From NCBI RefSeq assembly GCF_021730395.1, contig NC_069377.1, positions 46,330,501 to 46,394,500 of the forward strand: 64,000 bases of DNA. Reading direction: 5' to 3'. This DNA comes from Mercenaria mercenaria (taxonomy: Eukaryota; Mollusca; Bivalvia; Venerida; Veneridae). Position numbers and translations under genes: made by a program. Positions 21,192-33,000 of this stretch are shown one piece after another (within the stretch, counting starts at the first letter, position 1; each line of letters starts with the position of its first letter). A model generated the notes under the pieces. That model was given only the letters and a program-made list of their open reading frames with translations. It was not told the origin of the DNA and did no database searches.

Positions 21192-22741
21192 TTACGTTTT
21201 CAATTCATTATGTTCCGTGTTGGCGGGTATCTATGTACAGGGCGGCCAATCCTCGTGACGATAACGAAATGTCCGCGGGTTGGCAATTCTGTGTATTCCA
21301 GTAACACCAAAGTGCGGGGAAAGCAGAAAATTTGCGTGAATGTAACACTAGACTTTGAAAATAAACGACAGAAATGGCGCCATTGTAAACCACGGAGAAT
21401 AAACTGGACAGTATCTTTTGAACTAAGTAATACTGCTACGAATGAATATGTGAATACGGCTGTGGACACACTGTATTTCTTATCGTCATGAAGTACGTAT
21501 ATGCTTTGGAAAATTCTTGTTTTTTCAGTATCATTCATGAGAATGACTACTGGCAAACAGTTTTGATAGGCTTGAATATGGATCTATAAGCCAAAGGTTC
21601 TGTTTCCAATTCTATTAAAAAATGTAACACGAATCTTACAGAGAACTATAATAGTACGGATGCAGGAACAGTGTTAGTTTGCCTGAGGGTCAAGTATATC
21701 CAAAATACTGCTGTAAAACAGCGTTTTACCACCAGGCAACTTGCAGTGAAACATCTTTTATGCTGTCTTGAATTTTTTGATCGCGATATCCCAGTAATTC
21801 AAGCCATACTGAGGTGTAATTCTAAAGGATACTGGCATCAGTGTCAACGGAATCGAGGAATAATTAGGATGTCCTTGTCAGTGTTGTCAAACAATTACAG
21901 ACTTTCATTTGTACATATACTGGATCTATTCAACTGATCGGATTCGGGCGATATTTCATTACTGTTTTCAGTATTAGTAACTTCTATCGGAGTTAAGTAT
22001 TTGCTGCGTATCTCCAAGTTTCTTTTCTCTTGTGAAGCTAGAGTTCACGGCTTATCCACTCTAGTACGACACTCATATCACCATTTACATGTATCATGTC
22101 GGTTATTTCGTTGTTTTTGGTAGACGGATATGCAGGCTGATCTTGGTCTGCACTGGTTGCAAAGGCAGAATCAATTGCCACCAGCAGGCCAAGGGTTAAA
22201 GTTATAAGATCGAAGTGATATTTTGTCTTACATTGTAGATTAAACCGATTCGTTTCACGCACTTTTTATGAAATAACACAGAGTTTTGTCGTAACATTAT
22301 ACATGCCTTTCCTTGGTATCAGTTAAAACATTGAATCTTCATGGGTTATTTACACCAAAATTTGAGTAAAGGCTGGGTTTTTTTAGGTATTGAGGTATTG
22401 TTATTTCGTCAATTTCGAATGATGTATTTTATCACCATTGAATCCGCGCGGTGAAGTACGAAAGCATTAAATGTTGTTAGTCAAATTTTGGTCATGCAGC
22501 GGACTTATTCGAAAACTTAACATCTGATCATTTAGGCCTACATTTATTTATTTTCATTTACCGCGAAATACAAGTCAGAAATTCACCGGTGGTAGTTTTG
22601 AAGTCCAGGTTGCACTTGAAGTAAAGATTTATTTTAGTGGGATGATATTAATGTAAAACATATTGTATAACATTTGTTAAAGATTTGCATGAAAAAGTAA
22701 ATGATCAGTTGAAATCATTTAGAAATTTATTTTTACATCCT
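21192..22741. other. Intergenic, no gene recognised
   Basis: Overlapping open frames of 61-118 residues on both strands near 21200-21560 have no recognisable domain and shadow each other. A MITE family 2 fragment lies at 22130-22200. The rest is AT-rich with nothing identified. Confidence 0.5.
22130..22200 (+). repeat. MITE family 2, truncated copy
   Basis: Right-hand part only: 'CAGGCTGATCTTGGTCTGCA', 'AAAGGCAGAATCAATTGCC' and terminal AGCAGGCCAAGGGTTAA. Confidence 0.7.
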
Positions 22742-22749
22742 GTTGCCTC

Positions 22750-23735
22750 CATAGGGATCCGTCACGTGCTATGATAGAGGGGAAAAATTATGATAGAGGG
22801 GATTTTTTTTGTTTAAAATGTTTCTTAGATGAAAATTCAAGAACTTATATGTGAAAAAAAAATCATCCATAAATAACATAAATATAAACAAGGGGTGGAA
22901 CATGGCCAATTTCGATCTTGTCAACTACCTTCTTGTACCCCATTCTATCGCGCCACATATTTGTAATATCCGACTCATAACCACTGAATTACATGAGCAA
23001 AGGCTCACTCTAACTGAAAATGTATACTTTTCCCACCTTCAAATGTTCAACAAAGCCGTAATTTATAATTTTATATATGCCGTGTATTTTTATCATTTCT
23101 AACAAACATTTCTTCTTTTCCGTCCATGACACTAGAAATGTCACATGATCATTTTTTGTATCAGTCATCCAATCAGAACACAGGTTTCATGAACTGTGTT
23201 TGACGATTGTCACGTGATATCAACATGCCGAGAAATGATAGAAAATAGAGCGACAAAATGCAATAAATAGCCGTAGAACGTGGTATACATTTTCAGTTAG
23301 AGTGAGCCTTTGCTCATGTAATTCAGTGGTTATGAGTCGGATATTACAAATATGTGGCGCGATAGAATGGGGTACAAGAAGGTAGTTGACAAGATCGAAA
23401 TTGGCCATGTTCCACCCCTTGTTTATATTTATGGATGATTTTTTTTTTTCACATATAAGTTCTTGAATTTTCATCTAAGAAATATTTTAAACAAAAAAAA
23501 TCCCCTCTATCATAATTTTTTCCCCTCTATCATAGCACGTGACGGATCCCTATGTAGTTGACAAGATCGAAATTGGCCATGTTCCACCCCTTGTTTATAT
23601 TTATGTTATTTATGGATGATTTTTTTTTTCACATATAAGTTCTTGAATTTTCATCTAAAAAACATTTTAAACAAAAAAAAAATCCCCTCTATCATAATTT
23701 TCCCCCTCTATCATAGCACGTGACGGATCCCTATG
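22750..23735. mobile_element. Young long-arm inverted-repeat element with 8-bp target duplication
   Basis: The left arm (22750 to about 23025) starts CATAGGGATCCGTCACGTGC and recurs inverted at 23283-23555 with only scattered differences over about 270 bp. A second partial right arm (about 23553-23735) follows directly, so the right end is duplicated. Flanks GTTGCCTC / GTTGCCTA suggest an 8-bp target duplication. CA ends and 8 bp fit hAT or P-type elements. No transposase is seen in the spacer (23026-23282). Confidence 0.75.
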
Positions 23736-23743
23736 GTTGCCTA

Positions 23744-25392
23744 CGCAATCAGGATAGATTAGAATAAATTAGACACAAATTTAAATTCCAAATACTTGTC
23801 ATATGCAAATGTGAAATTAAAACGTTTTGAACTCCGCTTTAAAAATAATTTCATTATTAAAGGTTAATAACAACATAAGACACATAAATGGAATAAATGA
23901 TAAATATGAACGAACTTCTTCTGGAATTCAGTTTATAGTATCATTATAGTTGTCTACCCTAACATGGGCTGGTCTAGGCTAGTATGTCCTAATGAAGGGG
24001 TCTGCACAAATTAATTAGAAAGTAGATATATTAAAGTTTATGGGATATGCTCGGAATTGTTTTAGTACTAAGCGTTCCCATCCAGGAAGATATACAATGA
24101 ATATTGTCATATATATACGTTTATGGTTTAAAATGGCGTTTATGGCGTAACATTGGAATATAAAGCGGTTAAATATGGTTTGAATGGCGTTAAACAGCGT
24201 TTTCATAGTACAGTGTATAGCGTTTGTGATTTTAAATATTAAAATTGTGCGTCTCTGGTATATGGTCTGGTCATACGTTAACTTTAACCTGTAACGGTTG
24301 TCTCTCGGCTGCTTCGATTCTCCTATATATACCTTAGTCAGGGCTATTTTCATGGCAAGACCCTGGTAAGGTATTTCATTGCGCCCGTTTACTTCATCAT
24401 TTTTTTCATTTTTTTTTTTTTGGTAATTTTACATGCATAATAACGTATGATGTACATACTCGTTGAATTCGAGCTAGTATTAAAGTTAGTCATTCTTACG
24501 TTTTTCTCAAGGCTCCTTCTATTTTATAAGCGAGTCATAGAATAGAGCCAAATGGTTTTTTACAGGTTCTTATTCTGTATAACTAGTCTTTTTGTTCCTT
24601 AAATAAATCTTTAAAACAGAATATACTGCATAAAATTTTGCTTATATGTAACTGATCGCCTTAAACCGAGTCAAGTCTCATTATTTACTTTTGGACAGTA
24701 GCCTCGTTTTGCGTGTTTACACGGCATAAGGCCACACCAAATTGACTACTTGGTCAACGGATTTCCCTCTTCATTTTTTTTTTTCAAAAAAATCTTTTTT
24801 TTTTTCTTTTTTTTTTTTTTTGGAAAATCAGCTTCCGCTCGCTTCAATTTTTATAGACTGCTTTCAAAATTTCAGAGCGGGCTTTTCACAGTGTAGCAAG
24901 AGAGATTAATAAAATTTGATCATAATTGTCCATTTACCCCAGGAGAACATTTTTCAACCTCTATATGTGTCTCCACAATTGCAACAGATGCAAAACTGAC
25001 AGCCGATATGACAGTTAGATTGTGGGGAAAATCTGGGAAAGGTCAGTAGAAAGAGTTTTCTTCTCAAGACGAACATCAAAATCTCGTTATTTAAAATAGT
25101 GTCATCAAATAATAATTGGTGACAAGAATAAAAGTTTTGCTGCGATGCTTAAAATACACATACAATTCTATCATCAGAAATTTGTTGTGATTAAACATTA
25201 TCAATTTTCAGCAAGACGGCAGTAGGTATTGTTTACAAACTGCCAATTTTGCTAAATCTCTGATTAGTCATAAAAAAGTTCTATCAAATACAATTTCTAA
25301 AATGTTGATCAGATTGCCAATCAAAATTATACTGGATTCGAGTGAATTTCAATTTCGGCAATTTAAATACTTTTTATACAGATGTGAAGAAT
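23744..25392. other. Intergenic, no gene recognised
   Basis: AT-rich with T-runs near 24408 and 24770-24820. A short cluster of 'AATGGCGTTTATGGCG'-like repeats lies at about 24120-24200. No coding region or named repeat was identified. Confidence 0.5.
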
Positions 25393-25406
25393 TACGAGGG
25401 GCGTTC

Positions 25407-25535
25407 AATATTTATAGGCTATTAGCTTTGTATCGGGAAATATGCACGAGTTCTTCAACAGAAATATTGCGCGACTTTAGGGTCGCAGTATTCTTCCGCT
25501 GAAGAACGAGTGCATATTTTCGATGCAAAGATAAT
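25407..25535. repeat. Foldback palindrome of ~130 bp
   Basis: Arm 'GGCTATTAGCTTTGTATCGG' plus 'GAAATATGCACGAGTTCTTC' pairs with the inverse of 'GAAGAACGAGTGCATATTTT' plus 'CGATGCAAAGATAATAACC'. The loop is about 45 bp and holds the smaller hairpin GCGACTTTAGGGTCGC. Confidence 0.7.
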
Positions 25536-25782
25536 AACCTTTTTATTACATACGCATCTACAAGTATAAATATTATGTAAATATCATATACATGTTCAAT
25601 AGCCTGAATAGGATTGACAATACAGAACTAAATAGAAAAAATAGTGCAACAACACACACTGAATTACGTCACGAACTCGATATGAAAGTCAGGCGTCAGT
25701 GTATGGAAAAATATTGACGTTTCCGTTACCAGTGTAACTTAACGGGGAATAAAAACGAGTATGTAATAAGTAATGTTACTCC

Positions 25783-25992
25783 GTATGTAGTTCCGTAACC
25801 GCTGGTTATTTTTAGATGCGGTTTTCGGCACATTATAGAGAAATTTATCGGGAACACAATACTATATAAATTATGAAAATCGACAGGTTCAAAGTAAAAA
25901 ATATAATTTATATAGCATTGTGTTGCCAATAAATTGCTCTATAATGTGCCGAAAAACGCATCTAAAAATAACCAGCGGTTACGAAACTACAT
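25783..25992. repeat. Inverted-repeat MITE of ~210 bp
   Basis: Arms start GTAGTTCCGTAACCGCTGG, continue through 'TTATTTTTAGATGCGGTTTT' and 'CGGCACATTATAGAG', and recur inverted at about 25900-25992. Arms of about 90 bp are over 85% alike by eye. Confidence 0.75.
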
Positions 25993-26211
25993 ATAGTGGA
26001 CGCAACTTGACCCCGATGGTTGACCTTTGTATTATAATACATAATGAAGCATAACCTATTATAGAAAAGGTGTGTACGTGAAACGCTGTATACAAACTCA
26101 TTACATATAAATGCACACGGCCACCCTAAGCACCCCTTATTTTTACAATGAAATAATCGATATGAATAATCAGCCTAAGGTCAACCATCGCGGTCAAGTT
26201 GCAACTACTAT
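25993..26211. repeat. Inverted-repeat MITE of ~215 bp
   Basis: Ends 'ATAGTGGACGCAACTTGACC' with 'CGATGGTTGACCTT' and the inverse AAGGTCAACCATCGCGGTC with AAGTTGCAACTACTAT. Terminal repeats of about 38 bp abut the previous MITE on the left and the SINE on the right. Confidence 0.72.
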
Positions 26212-26499
26212 ACCCGCTTAGCTCTCATGTTGAACAATTCTCGGTAGGGAGAGCGGGGTCGCGAGTTCGATCCTCGGGCGGGGCGTATGTTCTCCGTGAC
26301 GATTTGATAAAAGACATTGTGTCTGAAATCATTCGTCCTCCACCTCTGATAATTCATGTGGGGAAGTTGGCAGTTACTTACGGGGAACAGGTCTGTACTG
26401 GTACAGAATCCAGGAACACTGGTTAGGTTAACTGCCCGCCGTTACATGACTGAAATACTGTTGAAAAATGGCGTTAAACCCAAAACAAACAAACAAACA
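26212..26499 (+). repeat. tRNA-derived SINE with rearranged head
   Basis: Same family as the 6.1-kb copy: 'GAGTTCGATCCTCGGGCGGG', 'TGTCTGAAATCATTCGTCCT', 'GGTTAGGTTAACTGCCCGCC' and a (CAAA)n tail. The A-box part reads CCCGCTTAGCTCTCATGTTG and then restarts at GGTAGGGAGAGCGGGG, so the head is disturbed. Confidence 0.85.
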
Positions 26500-26694
26500 T
26501 ACGGAGTAACATTACATATTGAACGCCCCTCGTAAGTTCTCTTCCATGAATCCATGATGTGCATTTTTTACCTTGAAACCGAAAATGGGTAAAAAACGTG
26601 ATAAAAATTGAACAAGTCGGTTGTCTAGTCTGGTTGTGCATTTTTAGGACAAATATTTTAGTAAGGGCACTGGAACTACATACATGTACACGTA

Positions 26695-28012
26695 CGGTTG
26701 TTCAAATATGAATGCATCTAAGCACATAAAAATGTATCCTTGATAGATTTCAATGAGGTCCCCTCGAAGTATTCACCTCCAACAGATATGCAAAGTTTCA
26801 GTCTTCTAATCCAGTCCTTGAAGGCATTTTCATAGTCTTTTCTAGGTATACTGTGAAGACACTGGAATATTGCAGAACCGAGGTGTTTGCGCTGCACAAA
26901 GTTTCGACAAGAAAGGTATTTTTTAAGCCTTGGGAACAAAAAGAAGTCACACGAGACAAGGTCAGGCGAATAAGGAGGGTGAGGGAGCACAACAATTGTT
27001 TCCCTGCTTCAGAAAGTCTTGTACAATAGATGCCTTGTGCGATGACGCATTGTCATGTAGCAATCTGACATTGGCCAAACCAGTTGCGGGTCTTTGATTT
27101 TTGAAATATTTCTTCAGTTATCGAAGAAATTTAGTCTTGTAAAACTTCGCATTTACGGATTTGCCTTTAGGTACAGCAACCTGAATGGCAGGACCCTGAG
27201 TTATGAAGAATATGGCATACATTACCTTTTTGACACTCATGGTCCGCTTTGCAATGCATGGTCTTTTGCCAGACTTTGTTGCCCATATTTTGTTCTGAAT
27301 CTTTCGTTTGGGCTTGAACCCATGTCTCGCCACCATTGACGACATTTGCGAAAGACCGTGCATTGTAATTTGGAAACTGTTTAAGCAACAATTTTGCAAA
27401 TGTCACGCGTGCCTTTTTCTGTTCATCTGTCAACAGATGGGGAATCCATCTAGTACAGATCTTTCTCATTTTCAAATTACGTTTCAGAATTGTATGAGCT
27501 GCTCCTAATGAGATGCCAACCATACTAGCTATTTGCCTAGCGGTGTATCTTGCATCAGTAGCAACTATTTCTGTCACTCTAGCAACCATCTTGGCAGACG
27601 TTGCTGTTTTCGGCCGACGGCCATGTGGTGCATCTTCTGTTGAAACTAACCCACATTTGAATTTCTTAAACCAACGAATAACTGTCGAAAAAGACATTTC
27701 ATTATGCCCATAAACAAAACATATTTCAATAAAAATGTCTTTACACCCTATGCCAAGAATACAACGATTCTTAATATAGGACCGTATTTCAACGGCGTAC
27801 GCTGACCTTTTTCCAACCATTTTTGTATTAGTATACACGAGTAGGCAAAGTTTAGCGAGCGATAGACACAGCTAATGTGAACGGATTTTAATGGGTGTGG
27901 TATCAATGTAAAGCTAACATATTTATCTACCCGATAATCTTAATTTCCTCGTGATTTTCGCATTATTGAGCGAGATAACGTTCTAGATGCATTCATATTT
28001 GAACAATCCTCG
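26695..28012 (-). mobile_element. DD34D mariner transposon, inactive, with both ends
   Basis: Inner terminal repeats TTGTTCAAATATGAATGCATCTA occur at both ends in inverted orientation. The right end is CGAGGATTGTTC, the left is shortened to CGGTTGTTC, and both are flanked by TA. A length of about 1.3 kb is normal for mariner. A decayed transposase on the minus strand fills the interior. Confidence 0.88.
26718..27838 (-). pseudogene. Mariner transposase pseudogene (DD34D)
   Basis: The natural start is probably 'MVGKRSAYAVEIRS' at about 27820. The N-terminal part has the HTH pair with 'STVIRWFKKFKCG', 'HGRRPKTATS', 'YTARQIASMVGISLGAAHTI' and 'WIPHLLTDEQK'. The first catalytic motif reads GGETWV where GDETW is expected, so the first Asp is lost. 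A frame change follows directly, then 'IQNKIWATKSGKRPCIAKRT' and 'VAVPKGKSVNAKFYKTKFLR'. 'RLLHDNASSHKAS' holds the second Asp. After another frame change, 'HPPYSPDLVSCDFFLFPRLK' holds the third, 34 residues on. The product would be inactive. Confidence 0.9.
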
Positions 28013-28014
28013 TA

Positions 28015-29834
28015 TTTGTATCATACAATCTGACATTTGTAAAAAAAACATGTTTTTTTAGTTTATTTAGGGTTCAAGCCTTTGACATCCGCATATTTAC
28101 CTATTCCAAGAATTATGTAGACCCAGAGACATAAGATATTTTATGCTTGTCCTGCTTTTTACCCTCATAACTTGTAAGGAATAAAGTATTGTTGGCATAA
28201 CTTTGATCTTATGTAATGGTATATTGCTTCTATCAGCTATGTAAAATGAACACAATCTTTCGGCGGAAAAGGGGTACGCACATCCAAGAAAACTTGCATT
28301 AAAGGCTAAAATTTTTATTATTTTCAAGTAGAATTGAAATACAAGAATATTATATTACAGCTTATAGATCTTTTTTTTTCTGATTTGTTTAATGGGTATA
28401 ATCAGATCTATTTATCAAAAAGAAATGAACGTTAAATGTTAAAACAAAGAACAACAGCAACTGCAAAATTAAGTTGAACTTACAAGTGAGAAGGGCCATC
28501 AGTGGATGATCGGTTTTCTGGCATCTGGCGAAATTGCATTGAATTTGACAGACACTATAATATATAGATCATTGGTACCTAATGTACTGGGGAGGTGCTT
28601 GCAGTGTTTTCCTTATATATAATGCTTTCTGTTCTACACTACATGAGAGTAACAATTTTCTTATTCTTATGTAGTGAGATAAATTCCCAGAAGAAACACT
28701 TTGTTAATGTGGCTAGGGCACTGGTTTGCCTAGGATACAAACTTAGCCAACACATTAGTTCTATACACTGGGCAAAATAAAGAACCCGGGACTCTATTCG
28801 CTAGAAATATGGTTTAATTGTCAGATTTTCTCTATCCGCCTGCTGTCACTTCAGCTTGTGTACATCTGTCACATTACAATATAGCGCGTCCCGATACTGA
28901 ACAGGAAAAGAAACTATAAGGAAACTTAAATTTATAAATTTGACTTGTTTTCTGCATACCACATTACAATTGAAGAACTTCACGTGTTAAATAAAAAAAT
29001 TTCGATCAACCGTGTGAAGTCAGCACTCCAACAATAACTGTTTTGTACAAAATTCACGTGCACGTGTAATTAACGATTTTCTAGTCATTGGAAACATTGA
29101 TGATTGACCCACTGGAAAAACAGCATAAAGTTAAAAAATTATAGTTGGTTGCATGGCACGACTGAAGCGTACAATTGGGATGTCACAATGCAACAGACAT
29201 GCAGAAGATATAGCCAGAATTTCGTGCAAAGTGGCAATTGTGGGAGTACTGACTTTACGGTTGTTGATAGAGGAACAGTTTTGCTCACAACCGGTTAACG
29301 GGTGCAGCTGCTCTTTATGCCAGTAAATGACATCGATTATAAATGTGGCATTTTATTGCTCTGTTGTCAGAAAATATAAATGTAATGTCATATAGTTTTA
29401 AGATAATTTTTGACCTTCCGGAATTACGCAAACTGGAAATCATTTCCCGTGTGATGCGATATTTTGTAACACGTAATGAAAAGTTGATTGAAAAATTGTT
29501 TTCATATAAAAGCGTTTCTCGTTTCCCCCCAAACGCATACTAATTAAGTTGATCTGTAATACTCCTGAAATTGCGTAGTTTCGCAGAAAGAATAATTTAT
29601 AAATTCCATGTCCAAAATGTATCTGAGATAACATTTTCCTAATTATTTTAATTGAATTATTAAAGCCCGATGAGCCACTTGTGGCAGACAAGGGGAACCG
29701 AAATTGATGACTGACAGAATATTGGCGGTTCAAACATCAAGCAATTTATGCCTAATATTCAAAGTAGAAACAGCCCTGACTGGACAAAGTTAGAAAAAAT
29801 CTTTCATTCAAAATTCATTTACTTTGTTAATACA
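28015..29834 (+). promoter_or_regulatory. Upstream region of the first DEG/ENaC gene
   Basis: About 1.8 kb of AT-rich sequence between the mariner and the channel start. No repeat family or upstream exon was recognised. The reading frame of exon 1 is open back to an ATG at 29748, which would add 29 residues. The promoter probably lies here but no TATA box or initiator could be fixed. Confidence 0.35.
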
Positions 29835-30016
29835 ATGGATCATGAACATAAAGCGAGAACTTTGACAGAAATTTTAAAGGAGTTAGCAGAATCGAGCGCC
29901 TTCCACGGAATTCCAAAAATTGCCTCGTCACGGCAACTTCCGGTAAAAATATTATGGAGCATTGTGGTACTCGCTGGGGTGGGCGTCATGGCTTTCCATC
30001 TTACGGAATTATTCCA
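29835..30016 (+). CDS. DEG/ENaC-1 exon 1: N-terminus, HG motif, TM1
   Basis: 182 nt, exactly the length of exon 1 in the neighbouring paralogue. It encodes 'ELAESSAFHGIPKIASSRQL' and TM1 'ILWSIVVLAGVGVMAFHLTE'. Donor CA|GTAAGT. The Gly of HG is the residue whose change in beta-ENaC causes pseudohypoaldosteronism. Confidence 0.93.
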
Positions 30017-33000
30017 GTAAGTATTTTATTATGCATTTAATTTTAGCTTTGTATGAATCAAAGCGAGGGCGAAATTCGATAGGGCATTTCAAAATCCATA
30101 TTTAGGGAGCAGTCGCGGAGCCTTTGAGAAATTTCTCTACAGTCAAGAGGCAGACAGTTTAAACTATATTAATTGGGACAAAATAAAACAATTGTCAGCT
30201 CAGTACCAGTAGTGTTTTAGATTCAGAACATTTGCTAACGGAGCTGCACTGGACAGAGTATTATTACAGAATCGCTAATACTGATACCAGTATACTCATA
30301 ACTAAGCTGTATGTCTCTTACACTTTTGGTTCGAAAACTGCAGGGATATATTTGTGAGGCAGCCATCCAGCTTTCATGAGGAGGTCGGTGGCACAATTCA
30401 TGTGCAGCCGTTCCTAAAAATAAAATCCAGAGATTATCAGTGGGTATGCGTCCACTGTATCAATATGACTTTTAATCAAATAAGCAAACGAAATATTTTT
30501 TGTTTTATTATATTTATTGATAGTACATATAGTCTTAAACACTGGCGATAGCGATAAAACGACTAAATGCTGTTTTTTTTTTCTATTTTTCCCCAAGGAC
30601 ATTTTATTCCAACCCTATTCAGACCACAGTATCATTGGACTTCAGTACTCTTCAGTTTCCAGCAATATCTATCTGCAACATGAATCCCGTCAGAAAATCA
30701 AAGATCGGATTGTCTCCGGAATTTCGGGATGCAGTATTCCCAAAGGTAGAACTTTACTGTAAAAACAAATTTCACATTAATGTAACTGGTATATTTTCAA
30801 ATACAAATCTTTAGCAGCAATATTTCAGACATTTACAGGCCTGTCCGGCTAATTTGGCCTACCTCTGTGCGAATAGACAGCATGGTTCTTTAACGTGCTC
30901 GGTGTACAATCCGTCTTTCCTGGAAAGAACCAGTACTGGCCTTTTCCTCCGAGACTGCTTCTTTTGAGTTTTCAAAACAGCCCTTTTCCGGCGTATTAAA
31001 ACTTATTCTGAGATGTAGGCAATATTTTGACATCATGGCACCTCAAGATAGTTTATAATGATGTCCTGTTAGCGGCATGTTTTAAATCTTCAAAAAGAAT
31101 ATGACTATTGCAAATGAATTTGTTTTCTTCATGCATTAATAGCTGAAATGTATGTCCTGTATTTTTCATTTTAGAAAAGAAGACGCCCACGCTCTATTGC
31201 ATCGGCCGCGAAACGCCAAAAAAGGGTCCTGCGCGATTTGTCAGACCAAGGTGGTCCAAGTTTTGAAAAGCCGTACATACCCTCTGGCCAAACGTATGTA
31301 TTTTATTTCTTATTCAAAATTCTGAATCAAGATTACTACAATGTGTCACAATTGATTTGCAGCATCAATTGTGATACATAGAGAAACAGGAACTTGCAAC
31401 ATATCAATGATAATCTGTAAATTTTCTCTGGAAAGAAATAATATCCGCCAAACCAATTACACAAGTATTTTGAAGCGTGAAGCGCCGACAAAACGGAATA
31501 AAGAGCGCATACAAAACAAGACAAATAATTCCTATATATTTTTTTTTTTTTTGCAAAATGCTTGGCCAAACAACCATACAAAAAAGCTCATGAAGTGCAT
31601 ACAGATTTTTTTGGTATCCGGATGCCGGCGACTATATTTGATAAGCTGTAAGATTTTTTTTATTATCATTTTCATCATCACTATTATTATAATCATATTC
31701 ATTATTTTTACACCACATTTATATAACATTCTTTTCATGCACATGTACACGTTCAAAAGTTCTTTGCAGCCTGAATGCATTCCAAAGTCAAAACCTGCCT
31801 TTTAACATTACAGTAGGGGGAAACTTCCCGTTCGGGAAGTCAACTACTGGTTTTTTCCCATTCTTTCTTGATACTAAATATAGTAACTTTTCGTCCTGTT
31901 CGAGAAGTAAAAATCATCCCTTTTTGACTTGTTTCATTCAAAAGGTCCTGTTCATAAGATTATGCATGGTGTCATTAAATGAAATTCACCACTGTAATTT
32001 GAGAAATATATCTATAATTTTAATATTTCCCAAATTGAAATCTTTACTTCCCGACCAGGGATCTCATTATAGACCTATAATGAATTGCTTGTTTTCAGAA
32101 ATGTAAAAGTTTAATGTCTTGTGATCTCTACGGTGATATAATGGTGTTGGAAATCACATGGCGAATTGTAATTCGTTTCAATATGAATCAACGATAAGTT
32201 ATGTCTTTTTAATATGTGAGAAATATATAAAGTATAACCATATAGTACTGTTTCGCCCATCTTCTTCATAGTAAGATATCTCCTCGATTTTTCTTTGAAT
32301 ATCAGACACAGCCATTCAGCGATTTTTTTAAATTCTAAATTAACTTGTTTTCGACGACATTGTTGCATAGTGTAGTATCAAAATTTGACTTGTTTGTTTT
32401 TTATTGTTTTTTTGTGTGTATGTGTTTCGTTTTTGTTTTTTGTTTGTTTTGTTTTTTTCACACAGAAAACGCATCATAAATAATAACGTTACATGTAGAA
32501 AAAAATTCAACAAATTATTAACCTTCTGCATATAGATCTAAGTAGAGTAAACATGCATCAAATCATTATATGAAATTATGACCTTATTCTGAACTGTAAT
32601 ATACAGAAGAAAAAAAAACGCACCGAATAATTACCATGTCCGGGAATATAATGCACAGAAAACGCATCAAATTATTACCATATTCGGGAATATAATATAC
32701 AGGAATCTAATTATTACCGTGTTCGTAATAATAATCAGACAAAAAAAAAGCATGAAGTTTTTACCATGTTCGGGACTGTAATATTAGTTAGCAGATTAGT
32801 TTGTCAGATTATTACCTTATTCAGGACTCTAATATACAGAAAAACACTTCAAAATATAAAGTTATCCATAACTGTTATGAATAGAAAAAAAAATCATCGA
32901 ATTATTACGTCATTACCTTATTCTAAACTGTGTTAAACAGAAAAATCACCACATTTTCCCTTGAATTGAATTTACAGAATAGCAATGACGAGTTAGACGT

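Larger units (their letters stand above)
25395..26532. mobile_element. Mariner-type inverted-repeat element acting as a nest for other insertions
   Basis: Ends CGAGGGGCGTTCAATA and TATTGAACGCCCCTCG are flanked by TA on both sides (25393-25394 and 26533-26534). No transposase frame is present. The interior contains a foldback, two further inverted-repeat elements and a SINE. The inner edge next to the right end (ATGTTACTCCG) recurs at about 25768, suggesting later insertions split a short original element. Confidence 0.7.

Noticed and set aside
21200-21560. Overlapping frames of 93 and 118 residues on opposite strands
   Set aside because: No domain, no splice-site context and mutual antisense overlap; treated as chance open frames.
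26199-26426. 75-residue frame starting 'MQLLYPLSSHVEQ'
   Set aside because: Lies wholly in the SINE at 26.2 kb.
30830-30990. Possible SINE or conserved element around 'TTCTTTAACGTGCTCGGTG'
   Set aside because: The string looks like a repeat body, but no promoter boxes, tail or second copy was found in the window, so it was not called.
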